Assembly (NCBI GenBank): GCA_002344565.1 | Contig: DDTZ01000165.1 | Location: 1 to 22,545 of the forward strand | DNA from: Bdellovibrionaceae bacterium UBA2351 | Lineage (GTDB): Bacteria > Bdellovibrionota > Bdellovibrionia > Bdellovibrionales > Bdellovibrionaceae | Direction: 5' to 3' | Length of the DNA stretch: 22,545 nucleotides | Shown here: piece by piece, positions 7,301 through 13,448 of the stretch | Layout: every line of letters starts with the position of its first letter | Numbering within the stretch: the stretch's first letter is position 1 | Notes under the pieces: model-generated | Told to the model about the DNA's origin: nothing | Seen by the model: the letters and a program-made list of their open reading frames with translations, nothing else | The model's database searches: none | Program-made: the position numbers and the translations under genes

Positions 7301-7913
7301 CGGCATCGATCAAATCCGCACGCATGGGCGTTTTTGAGTCCTCATCGTCTGCGCCCCATTTAGGGTTGTGGACTTGAGTTTTTAATAACTCCTCGACGAT
7401 CTTCGGTTCATTTCTAATTTTGCGATGATACGAATTCATCGCATTGATCGCCATTTTTGCACTATCTGGCGGGCCAAATAGGGTAACGTGGGGGCCTTGC
7501 AAGTAAGGCGGAATAGCTGCTATGGGAGCGCCTTTCGCGTTCATATAGTTTTTATCTTTGGCACCCAAAACAATACGGCCTTGATGGTCCTCTAAGCCAA
7601 TAATTGTTTTATAGTCGGCATCAGTGATTTCACGCTCAAGAGATGTGTTAAAGTCTGAGCAGGCTTTAGTGCGTTCATCGATAAATTTTCTATCGATTCG
7701 ACGCTGTTGAAGCACTTTCTTCAAATCATCTTTCGTAGCCAGATAAAGTTCTGATAGAAATTTTAATGAGCTTTCTGTTTCTAAACCACCACCGGCACCG
7801 ACCTCTACCATATTCTGTACGCCTTTTACAGTATGGGAGTTTTTTAATAAATGTTCGGCTAATGACGGTGGGATATAGTCGTGATAATAATCAATTTCAA
7901 AAAAGGGTTTCAT
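3252..7913 (-). CDS. Ureide-degradation fusion: malate synthase-like / UraD / beta-lactamase-fold hydrolase / allantoicase
   Basis: One uninterrupted frame of 1553 codons joins four enzyme domains. In order: a malate synthase A-like barrel (about 45-650), an OHCU decarboxylase (about 665-830; His728, Glu745, Arg817), a class C beta-lactamase-like serine hydrolase (about 838-1185; Ser877-x-x-Lys880, Tyr967, His1108-x-Gly) and an allantoicase with two repeated lobes (about 1200-1553). Single-domain relatives act in urate breakdown or on glyoxylate, its end product; in yeast the malate synthase DAL7 is encoded in the allantoin (DAL) gene cluster. No signal peptide or membrane segment is seen, so it is presumably cytoplasmic. 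It begins 3 bp after uraH, with GAGG upstream inside the end of uraH. No stop, start or ribosome-binding site suggests separate genes. I infer a multifunctional enzyme carrying OHCU to glyoxylate and malate; which steps each domain truly catalyses is untested. Confidence 0.9.
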   Translation of the reverse strand: MKPFFEIDYYHDYIPPSLAEHLLKNSHTVKGVQNMVEVGAGGGLETESSLKFLSELYLATKDDLKKVLQQRRIDRKFIDERTKACSDFNTSLEREITDADYKTIIGLEDHQGRIVLGAKDKNYMNAKGAPIAAIPPYLQGPHVTLFGPPDSAKMAINAMNSYHRKIRNEPKIVEELLKTQVHNPKWGADDEDSKTPMRADLIDAAVNLTACFDKTLKVTGEGKNYDLEKDHLALPIKRFPGLALPCTFLFQDKNPIPMHMYDFALHLFKNWNKPEALCFYVPKLENEEEAAYIAKMVSTAEKMIKAEFSSYTLGSVRLMIVLENPRAIVRVNEIIDALHPYFVGASLGWHDFLASTARIFKEDSHYRIPVKADPNIVIKYIKASHHLLANVVGGRGGIKVGGMYGILPLDSDPQSPSFQMTLLGFIKDVITQMKRDLSGFWVAHPDFVRLGLALVEAWRLHKGGNSAGLDELVKSLLQPSYHTQIMDFIHGPDIEGLSESDENYVRSLIVADIKESDFIANNHPDEIRYNVFQSLQYITDWLSGNGCVALPAHVNGVSVRVMDDLATAERSRWEVWHELYHGRFDKAEFIKIVHEEMHFIRKDLSNPDKIVQVKYTAETARWYPIAMKLMLQLMTDSKPPEFATELLLPFTIKSIRDAHNPWATAQELMPGRFKLDAYVERLNYYFEHCGSLQFAKSMSQGFVLNTKYAKNLILGFSKSDIIDAAYFHGNIGEAKKTLDSQAASEQQKVLAGGEFQRNELLQLGQKYLEKFGFKFLISAKDKSADEILSALKTRVQRSLQDELGAAREALWEITRKRMIEHPLDNTRNAISDLLEKYKIVGASVSINAFNQTQTLSFGERRKGEGHVQSDTLFEIASLSKPLAAAFCLEFFKKHNIALDASVNSVFEKVGSSFRLSNDAVTLEHLLNHTALNGHYVQGHPLNKPMPSWAELLKDVNVLNEPGKKFSYSGGGFLVLEHLIECLTKKTVQEVSYPFFADMGLKNLTFNLKNIPGKNYACGYFDGQKEVPGTRLQFPAFAAGGLGSSADMAQFLVHLTRAYQNLEGSGSISHDTAALMLHGRDKGSLEFMGALMGLGIFIAEAGENKIIIHQGANEGFRALFLHCYAGPDQGLGFVIFANGDNGAVPFIAEVAQELIRTLKITGISYDKFHTDFDPKKFSQEQIVNRGYKALIFDAFNPCRPDPIVETGPADPLARYNLGVGAKVLSVTDERFAQADNLLSSFEPIFDPQLFCAQGKVMDSWESVRHNPNDRHTLEFEMRKAGPIRYIHVSTKYHDGNQVEAIEIYGYDNAAKNWDLLLPKKNLVGHGSLKIKQDSKLSEKPYQKIKVVVFPDGGLSRLGLYSELPADEAKKYKAFEDATCVRFDEVIPKSHKPLTIPFVPSEEESAKNTERLAKKKKPINLTSSAFGGALVSVSNQHYGPADQVISPFPPIHMFDGFESARSRTPGHFEELVVKMGKPAPVKRVVLDFKYFVNNNPSAVSIEGLKGDTWIELAPKTTVKAFAGNKKEFIISNSETFQQIKIKVFPDGGIHRVMVY
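4359..5402 (-). other. Domain 3 of the fusion: class C beta-lactamase-fold serine hydrolase
   Basis: Residues about 838-1185 show the three motifs of the family (penicillin-binding protein 4*, esterase EstB, class C lactamase): SxxK as Ser877-Leu-Ser-Lys880 in FEIASLSKPL, the tyrosine motif as Tyr967-Ser-Gly in FSYSGGGF, and HxG as His1108-Gln-Gly1110. The catalytic residues are intact, so it should be an active serine hydrolase or amidase. It has no signal peptide, unlike true beta-lactamases, and its place between two ureide enzymes suggests a pathway substrate. Which one is inference. Confidence 0.85.
5424..5921 (-). other. Domain 2 of the fusion: OHCU decarboxylase (UraD)
   Basis: UraD converts 2-oxo-4-hydroxy-4-carboxy-5-ureidoimidazoline into S-allantoin. 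Residues about 665-830 contain FHGNIGE (His728), ASEQQ (Glu745), YLEKFGFKFLISAKDKSADE and ALWEITRKRM (Arg817). The His, Glu and Arg match the known catalytic residues of the family in order and rough spacing. The usual His-Pro pair (HPRIG or HPDLG) reads His-Gly here. This domain takes the product of UraH, encoded immediately upstream. Confidence 0.85.
5964..7781 (-). other. Domain 1 of the fusion: malate synthase A-like TIM barrel
   Basis: Residues about 45-650 follow malate synthase A throughout: WGADDEDSKTPMRADLIDAAVNL, MYDFALHLFKNW, then MIVLENPR with Glu323, GASLGWHDFLAS with Asp351 (the two magnesium ligand positions), WVAHP, WLSGNGCV and VMDDLATAERSR with Asp564 at the catalytic-base position. 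The enzyme condenses glyoxylate with acetyl-CoA to malate. The catalytic-arginine segment, VRGLHLP in E. coli, reads FPGLALP (239-245) here, with the nearest Arg at 238, so the key Arg is replaced or shifted. A stretch of about 30 residues is inserted near residue 170. Activity is therefore uncertain. Confidence 0.85.
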
Positions 7914-7916
7914 GGA

Positions 7917-8240
7917 CTAACTGCCTCGGTAAGTGCTGTACCCATATGGGCTAAGTAAAAGAGGAACGTGATACTTTCTTTTCGTGTCCGTGATATTAAA
8001 TGCCACAGGTACCGCGAGAAAGAACGGGGTTAAGTTTTGTTTTTTAAAATAATTTTCGATTTCAAACGTTAGACGATACTGGCCTTCTTCAAAAGGGCAT
8101 TCAAAATTAATGCGCCCATCGGCATTCGTTTGATCGTATTTTAGTGCAGCCCAGGTAGTTCCCGATAGTTTTTCTAAAGTTACTTTTACGTCATTGGCTG
8201 GTGTGCCTAAATTGATATCTAAGATATGAGTGCTAATCAT
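7917..8240 (-). CDS. uraH: 5-hydroxyisourate hydrolase (transthyretin-related protein)
   Basis: UraH hydrolyses 5-hydroxyisourate, the product of urate hydroxylase, to OHCU. The 107 residues are the normal size for the bacterial cytoplasmic form. All family landmarks are present: His5 in STHILD, Arg43 in ADGRINF, His91 in YHVPLLLSPYGYSTY and the C-terminal Tyr-Arg-Gly-Ser. These His and Arg residues and the YRGS tail line the active site in known enzymes. A good ribosome-binding site, AAAGGATCG, lies in the last codons of xdhC, 7 bases before the ATG, and only 1 bp separates the two genes. The next gene, the fusion whose second domain uses the product of this enzyme, begins 3 bp after the stop. 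There is no signal peptide. Confidence 0.97.
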   Translation of the reverse strand: MISTHILDINLGTPANDVKVTLEKLSGTTWAALKYDQTNADGRINFECPFEEGQYRLTFEIENYFKKQNLTPFFLAVPVAFNITDTKRKYHVPLLLSPYGYSTYRGS

Positions 8241-8241
8241 T

Positions 8242-9030
8242 TTACGATCCTTTGGTTTCTAAAAGCTTTGTTTTGTAGCTTAGCAATTGAGCCGCGATAC
8301 TGACAGCTATTTCTGGAGGTGTGTTATCGCCAAAGTCCAAGCCGATCGGGCAATGCAGGCGTAAGAGTGCGTCTTCAGATACTCCACGCTGACGAAGTTC
8401 AGCGCGAATTTTCTCGCCTTTCATTTTAGAGCCGATAACGCCTAGGAATGCAAAACGCGTATGCTGCTTGAGTGCTTTTTCAAGAACAGGCACATCCGCC
8501 GCATGCCCTTGAGTTAACGACATTAGAAATGTACCGTCCGGTAGACTATCCACATGGGATGATATATTTTCTGAAAGGATTTTTTTAATATTAAAAGAAT
8601 TCGGTAGTTTATCAACCCATTCTGGGCGATTGTCGAAAACTTGAACCTGACATGACCAGGTTTGCATAATTCGGCAAAGTTCTTGGGATACGTGACCTGC
8701 GCCAAATACGGCGACGGACCAGGTACTAAAGAACTGCGTATCGAAAAATAGGCTAACTTCTCCACCACAGGTCATTCCAATATCTTTTTGTAGATTATAT
8801 GTACTCATTTCTGGAGGGGATGTGTTCGTCAGCATGTCGACTGCTTTTTTAATGCAGAACGCTTCGATTTTACCACCACCAACAGTTCCGTAGCGGAGAC
8901 CTTCCTTAGTCACAAGCATTTTAGCACCGACTTCTTGGGGGGCGCTGCCACGTGCATGTACTAAAGTAACAACGACGTGATCGATATGCTTTTGCGTAAT
9001 TTCAGTTACGTGGTCGAGCCATACGGTCAT
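8242..9030 (-). CDS. xdhC: Xanthine dehydrogenase accessory protein XdhC
   Basis: XdhC binds the molybdenum cofactor, helps add the terminal sulfur ligand and inserts the cofactor into XdhB. The 262 residues have the N-terminal XdhC domain (VVTLVHARGSAPQEVGAKM, RYGTVGGGKIE, DIGMTCGGEVSLFFD) and a C-terminal Rossmann-like domain (VAVFGAGHVSQEL, then MSLTQGHAADVPVLEKAL and LGVIGSKMKGEKI). The conserved Cys in MTCGGE is present. Its ATG overlaps the xdhB stop by 4 bp (ATGA), implying translational coupling. It is a dedicated chaperone for the upstream enzyme rather than a pathway enzyme. Confidence 0.95.
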   Translation of the reverse strand: MTVWLDHVTEITQKHIDHVVVTLVHARGSAPQEVGAKMLVTKEGLRYGTVGGGKIEAFCIKKAVDMLTNTSPPEMSTYNLQKDIGMTCGGEVSLFFDTQFFSTWSVAVFGAGHVSQELCRIMQTWSCQVQVFDNRPEWVDKLPNSFNIKKILSENISSHVDSLPDGTFLMSLTQGHAADVPVLEKALKQHTRFAFLGVIGSKMKGEKIRAELRQRGVSEDALLRLHCPIGLDFGDNTPPEIAVSIAAQLLSYKTKLLETKGS

Positions 9031-11387
9031 GGTGCTAGCTCTTTCATCTTCATATAGATTTGCTCTTGAGTAGCTGGTATTTTTAATTTCACAGGTTTTT
9101 TAGAAACTGAAGCGACTGAATTTGGCTTATAGTAACTAAGAGCGTTCTTAACCGCTGACCAAACAGAAATTGCAAGTAGTAGCGGTGGTTCACCGACGGC
9201 TTTGCTTGCACGCACATTGCGTGTGTTCAGTTTATTGTCCATTAACTTACAATTAAAAATGCGAGGAATATCTTGGATGCTTGGAATTTTATACGTACTT
9301 GGCGAATTAGCCAGCAAGCGTCCGTTTTTATAAAATAAATTTTCAGTTGTTACCCAGCCCATCCCTTGGATAAATGCGCCCGTGACCTGACCGTGATCGA
9401 TAGCTTCGTTGATTGGACGCCCTAGATCCATAAGAATTTCCGTCCGCAATACTTTAAGCTCACCCGTCCAACGATCTACAGACACTTCGCTTGCAGCAAC
9501 GCCGTTCGTGAAATAGAAGAATGGATTTCCCTGACCTGTTTCTTTGTTATAGAAAATGCCAGGATATTTAAAGTAGCCTTGTTGAGTGAGCGACTGACGA
9601 TTTAAGTACGCTTCTAGTACAAGCTCGCTAAATGAAATCGTTTCATTCGGATTTGATTTGTCGAATACTTTGCTGTTTTGAAATTCTATTGTCTCCCAGC
9701 CTTGAATAGATTCAATTTGAATTTCAGGCGCAGTGCCAGCGCCAGCAGTAGGTTTACCCCGCCAAGCCTTCGGACGTTCTAGCATTGCCTTGGCTACTTT
9801 AGCTAAGCGTTCGCGAATCCCTTGAGCGGCCGTCAAAGCCGCTTGGCAGTTTATATCGCTACCACTGGAAGCTGCTGTGGCTGACGTATTTGGGATTTTT
9901 TCTGTTGATGTCGTCATGACTTTTACGTCTTCAATTGGGATCGAAAAACATTCTGCAACGACCTGAGCGATCTTAATATTCACGCCCTGGCCCATTTCGG
10001 TCGCGCCTGTTGATACTTGAATAGACCCATCCATGTGCACATTCACAAGTGCGCTGCCTTGATTTAGGAAACGAGTTGTAAACGAAATACCAAACTTTAC
10101 GGCCGTTACTGATAAACCACGGAAGGTCGAGTGGTTGCCAGCATTATGGATCTCGATATCGTGTCTCCAATTCTTGTACTGAGTTTGATTTTCAATATCG
10201 GCGAATAACTGAGGTAATACATTGTCTTCAATTTTTTGTCCGTACGGAGTGGTTTGATCTTTTTGATACGTATTGAGTTTGCGAATTTCCAAAGAATCTT
10301 TTTTCAAGAATACGGCGATGTCTTCAATAATTGATTCAATTGTAGCGACGCCTTTTGGGCCACCGAACCCCCGGAAGGCAGTGTTGGGAGGCGTATGCGT
10401 TTTACATACTTGGCCGGCCACTCGGAAGTTAGGAATAAAGTAGGCATTATCCAAGTGAAGCATGGCGCGTTCCATGATGGCCGTCGACAAATCGGCGTAA
10501 GCGCCGCCATCAGAAAATAGTTCCGCTTTTAATGCTGTAATTTTGCCCGCGTTATCAAATCCCACTTCGTAGAAATTTTTAAATGGATTGCGTTTTCCAG
10601 TCATGATCATGTCGTCGTCTTTAGTCAGAATTAGACGGGCAGGACGGTTCAGCTTTTGAGCGACTAAAGAAGCAAACACGGCGAACGGTGCCGCCTGAGA
10701 TTCTTTACCGCCAAATGCTCCACCCATGCGTTTAACAACACACACGACCTGGTGGTGTCTTAGTCCAAGGGCTTCGGCAATTAGATGCTGTACCTCTGTT
10801 GGATGTTGCGATGAAGAGTGAACTTCAATTTGTCCGTCTTCTTTTGGATACGCGATAGAGGCTTGCGATTCCAAATAGAAATGCTCTTGTCCTGCAATTT
10901 CAATATCACCCTTTAATTTGTTAGGTGCAGAATTCAAAGCCGCATCAACGTCGCCACGATTGATTGTACGCAAGGGACCGATAAAGAATTTAGTGTTGAT
11001 TGCTTTTTGTAAATCTAGAGTTGCTTCAAGCTCTTCAATTTCAAGTTTGATTTTAGCTTTAGCCGCATGAAACACATCGCGCTTAGTGGCGGCAATTATG
11101 GCGATTGGCTCACCAACAAATTGAACTCGGTCCTCGGCCAAGAATACCTGATCGTGAAAAATAGAGCCCCACAGGTTATGCTTTAAATCCTTGTGAGTGT
11201 ACACACCAAGAACCTCCGGCATTGCCAAGCAGGCGCTGATATCCAGATTTTTAATTTTTCCGTGAGCGACGGGGCTATAGAACACATCAACGAAGACTTC
11301 GCCTTGAACTAATGGGCGATCATCCACATATTCCGCGGAACCGGTGACGTAACTGCGACCTGAATCGTGATAAGCAGATTTACTCAT
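9027..11387 (-). CDS. xdhB: Xanthine dehydrogenase, molybdopterin-binding large subunit XdhB
   Basis: This subunit carries the molybdenum site where hypoxanthine and xanthine are hydroxylated to urate. At 786 residues it has the size and order of Rhodobacter-type XdhB. Substrate- and cofactor-binding signatures are clear: MGGAFGGKES, TPPNTAFRGFGGPKG with Arg339 (purine-positioning), GATEMGQGVN and SSGSDINCQA, and KAVGEPPLLLA with the catalytic-base Glu733. It forms a heterotetramer with XdhA in the cytoplasm. It overlaps xdhA and xdhC by 4 bp each (ATGA), so the three are translationally coupled in the order XdhA, XdhB, XdhC, as in other bacteria. The active-site residues are all retained, so it should be functional. 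Confidence 0.97.
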   Translation of the reverse strand: MSKSAYHDSGRSYVTGSAEYVDDRPLVQGEVFVDVFYSPVAHGKIKNLDISACLAMPEVLGVYTHKDLKHNLWGSIFHDQVFLAEDRVQFVGEPIAIIAATKRDVFHAAKAKIKLEIEELEATLDLQKAINTKFFIGPLRTINRGDVDAALNSAPNKLKGDIEIAGQEHFYLESQASIAYPKEDGQIEVHSSSQHPTEVQHLIAEALGLRHHQVVCVVKRMGGAFGGKESQAAPFAVFASLVAQKLNRPARLILTKDDDMIMTGKRNPFKNFYEVGFDNAGKITALKAELFSDGGAYADLSTAIMERAMLHLDNAYFIPNFRVAGQVCKTHTPPNTAFRGFGGPKGVATIESIIEDIAVFLKKDSLEIRKLNTYQKDQTTPYGQKIEDNVLPQLFADIENQTQYKNWRHDIEIHNAGNHSTFRGLSVTAVKFGISFTTRFLNQGSALVNVHMDGSIQVSTGATEMGQGVNIKIAQVVAECFSIPIEDVKVMTTSTEKIPNTSATAASSGSDINCQAALTAAQGIRERLAKVAKAMLERPKAWRGKPTAGAGTAPEIQIESIQGWETIEFQNSKVFDKSNPNETISFSELVLEAYLNRQSLTQQGYFKYPGIFYNKETGQGNPFFYFTNGVAASEVSVDRWTGELKVLRTEILMDLGRPINEAIDHGQVTGAFIQGMGWVTTENLFYKNGRLLANSPSTYKIPSIQDIPRIFNCKLMDNKLNTRNVRASKAVGEPPLLLAISVWSAVKNALSYYKPNSVASVSKKPVKLKIPATQEQIYMKMKELAP

Positions 11388-12811
11388 GAATTTAAATTCT
11401 CCTGCACGAAACGTTCAAATAAGTCTAAACACATTTTAGATCTAAATTCAGCGGAACCGCGCAAATCCGAAATCGGAGTGATACTTTCTGAAATTAATTT
11501 CTTAGCTTTGTTGATTAGAGCGTCATTGATTTCCTGGCCTTCTAAAGCTTTTTCCACATTGAATAAGCGGAGCGCCTTAGGACCTACGCCACCATAGGCA
11601 ATTTTGGCCGTTTCAATTTTCTTGTTCTGTGTTTTAAAAATGAAACTTGAGTTTACACACGAAATATCTAAATCGCGACGTTGGGACACTTTAAATAAAG
11701 CGATCTTGTTTGTCGATGTGCTTGGTAACTTAAAGCGAATGCCAGTAATGAATTCGTCATCTTTTAGGTCGAAACTTTTGTAGCCTTTGATGAAATCATT
11801 TAACGCTACCGAGCGCGCGCCCTCAGATCCGAATAGTTCAACTACGGCATCTGCTGTTAATAAATAGGGAGTTGTATCCGCAATAGGCGAGCCATTGGCA
11901 AGGTTACCTACTAGTGTCGCTGCATTTTTTATCTGAGGTGAAGCAAAGATATTTAAAAACTGGGCAAATTTTGGACTTTTGTCTTCGAGGAATTTTTGCA
12001 ATGAATTTAGATTCACGCGAGCCCCAACGACAATCTGATCCGCGTCTTTACGAAGATCATACATTTCGGGGATCAGGTGTAAGCTCATTAAATGAATGCC
12101 GGGATTTTTTCCCTTGTTAATTTGAACACCGATATCTGTCGCGCCCGAAAACAGGCGGACCGAAGGGTGCTGCTTTTTATATTCGGCGGCCATGGTTAGG
12201 CTCGTGGGAGCGAAAAATTCCTTTTCACCGAACTTAATTTTGACAGGAACGTTAGATGCCATCGCGAAATCTTGTGTTAATTGAGAGTAATTATAACATG
12301 ATTTCAACGGCGATACTTTTTTGGTATCAACTGCCATCGCAGCATTAATGATAGGCTGATAGCCCGTGCAGCGACATAAATTTCCTGTAAGATAGTTTTT
12401 TACTTTCTGTTCCGTAATGCCTGTCGTGTTTTCGTACATGCCAGAAAGTGCCATTACAAAACCAGGAGTACAGAACCCACACTGACCACCAAAATTTTTA
12501 ATCATAGCATCTTGTACTTCGGACAAATGTTTATTTTGAGCAAGTCCTTCGACACTAATGACATGAGACATATCCATCAAAAACGAAGTGCTGATGCAGG
12601 AATTGATGGCCTGAAATTTTTCAGATTCAGCAGAATGACGACGGTGTAAAACTGTGCAGGCGCCACAGTCGCCTTCGGCGCAAACGACTTTAGTACCCGT
12701 TAAACCGGCTTCGTAGCGCAACAGGCTACTAAATGGCATGAACGCTTGTTCACCACTAATTTTATGAATTTTCCCATTGATGGTTAAGACTATGTAGTCT
12801 CTAACTTTCAT
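11384..12811 (-). CDS. xdhA: Xanthine dehydrogenase, iron-sulfur and FAD subunit XdhA
   Basis: XdhA passes electrons from the XdhB molybdenum site through two [2Fe-2S] clusters to FAD and NAD+. The N-terminal ferredoxin domain has CAEGDCGACTVL plus a further Cys in INSCIST. The second cluster domain has QCGFCTPGFVMAL and NLCRCTGYQP. The central FAD domain has LFSGATDIGVQINKG and AATLVGNLANGSPIADTTP, followed by the CO-dehydrogenase flavoprotein C-terminal domain. I place the start at the ATG at 12811 because AAGGGAG lies 5 bases before it and the domain begins right after; this gives 475 residues. An in-frame ATG at 12838 would add nine residues with no ribosome-binding site. It overlaps xdhB by 4 bp. 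Confidence 0.95.
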   Translation of the reverse strand: MKVRDYIVLTINGKIHKISGEQAFMPFSSLLRYEAGLTGTKVVCAEGDCGACTVLHRRHSAESEKFQAINSCISTSFLMDMSHVISVEGLAQNKHLSEVQDAMIKNFGGQCGFCTPGFVMALSGMYENTTGITEQKVKNYLTGNLCRCTGYQPIINAAMAVDTKKVSPLKSCYNYSQLTQDFAMASNVPVKIKFGEKEFFAPTSLTMAAEYKKQHPSVRLFSGATDIGVQINKGKNPGIHLMSLHLIPEMYDLRKDADQIVVGARVNLNSLQKFLEDKSPKFAQFLNIFASPQIKNAATLVGNLANGSPIADTTPYLLTADAVVELFGSEGARSVALNDFIKGYKSFDLKDDEFITGIRFKLPSTSTNKIALFKVSQRRDLDISCVNSSFIFKTQNKKIETAKIAYGGVGPKALRLFNVEKALEGQEINDALINKAKKLISESITPISDLRGSAEFRSKMCLDLFERFVQENLNS

Positions 12812-12855
12812 ACAGTCTCCCTTATGGATCATATCCAAAGAGCGTTTTATAAGAA

Positions 12856-13344
12856 TTAATAACTGATCTTATCTATTTTAGATGACCAAATTTGAAATAC
12901 TTTGAGCGCTTCCTCACGCAACATAGCTTCCATAGGAATTTTTCGTTTATCGAGTGATTTTGGAATTTCTTGATAAATAAAATCGTCGTCGAATTGAATA
13001 GCTGCTGCATCTGTTTTGGTATTAGCAAAATAAATCTTTTCAATGCGGGCCCAATAGATTGCAGAGAGACACATTGGACATGGTTCACAACTAGTGTAGA
13101 TTTCACAGCCCTCAAGATTAAATGTATTTAACTTTTGGCACGCTTGACGAATCGCTTCGACTTCCGCGTGTGCTGTAGGATCATTGTTAGTGGTTACTTT
13201 ATTCCAACCTTCACCTATAATAACATTATTCTTCACAACTACGGCGCCAAAAGGCCCACCGTTCAAAGAGACGACATTGTTCTTTGATAACTCAATGGCA
13301 CGCCTCATAAAATCATTCTTTTGTTTCATTTCAGTAGAGTTCAT
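12856..13344 (-). CDS. guaD: Guanine deaminase (cytidine deaminase-like, GuaD type)
   Basis: GuaD hydrolyses guanine to xanthine and ammonia, feeding XdhAB. The 162 residues align along the whole length with Bacillus subtilis GuaD. The zinc site is His59-Ala-Glu61 (PTAHAEVEA) with Cys89 and Cys92 (TSCEPCPMC); Glu61 is the proton shuttle. The GGPFGAV motif, AIYWAR, and the region DAAAIQFDDDFIYQEI distinguish guanine deaminase from the tRNA adenosine deaminase TadA. It is the first gene of the purine operon, 44 bp before xdhA. Neither ATG (13344 or, five codons in, 13329) has a visible Shine-Dalgarno sequence; the second fits the family's N-terminus slightly better. An inverted repeat sits just upstream of the start. 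Confidence 0.95.
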   Translation of the reverse strand: MNSTEMKQKNDFMRRAIELSKNNVVSLNGGPFGAVVVKNNVIIGEGWNKVTTNNDPTAHAEVEAIRQACQKLNTFNLEGCEIYTSCEPCPMCLSAIYWARIEKIYFANTKTDAAAIQFDDDFIYQEIPKSLDKRKIPMEAMLREEALKVFQIWSSKIDKISY

Positions 13345-13350
13345 AATCTA

Positions 13351-13366
13351 CTGATTTGCTCATCAG
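13351..13366. promoter_or_regulatory. Inverted repeat just upstream of guaD
   Basis: CTGAT and ATCAG arms (13351-13355 and 13362-13366) flank a 6-base centre, ending 6 bases before the guaD ATG on the minus strand. A tandem TCTGA-TCTGA lies directly beyond it. The position where a ribosome-binding site would normally be makes it either an operator or an RNA hairpin affecting guaD translation. The arms are only 5 bp, so chance is possible. Confidence 0.3.
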
Positions 13367-13426
13367 ATCAGACTTTTTTCAAGAGAAATCGCGTTAAATA
13401 ACAGAGTGCCATGCTTCGAAGCAAAG

Positions 13427-13446
13427 CTGCGGACGACCCTCCGCAG
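13427..13446 (-). terminator. Possible transcription terminator after the 13449 gene
   Basis: A perfect 7-bp GC-rich stem (CTGCGGA / TCCGCAG) with a 6-base loop lies a few bases after the stop codon of the minus-strand gene ending at 13449. The following bases (CTTTGCTTCG) give only a weak T-run, and a second palindrome GCTTCGAAGC comes next. It probably isolates the purine operon from the pepP pair, either as a weak intrinsic terminator or as a stabilising 3' hairpin. Confidence 0.5.
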
Positions 13447-13448
13447 GT

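Noticed and set aside
3252..7913. Assembly error joining separate genes
   Set aside because: The frame is continuous for 1553 codons, each domain keeps its catalytic motifs, and the linkers contain no stop or obvious ribosome-binding site. It cannot be fully excluded without resequencing or homologues.
12812..12838. Longer xdhA start at 12838
   Set aside because: The downstream ATG at 12811 has a strong ribosome-binding site (AAGGGAG) and fits the family N-terminus; the extra nine residues do not.
12856..13344. tRNA adenosine deaminase TadA
   Set aside because: The zinc motif is shared, but the FDDDFIYQEI region and end-to-end similarity fit guanine deaminase, as does the xdh operon context.
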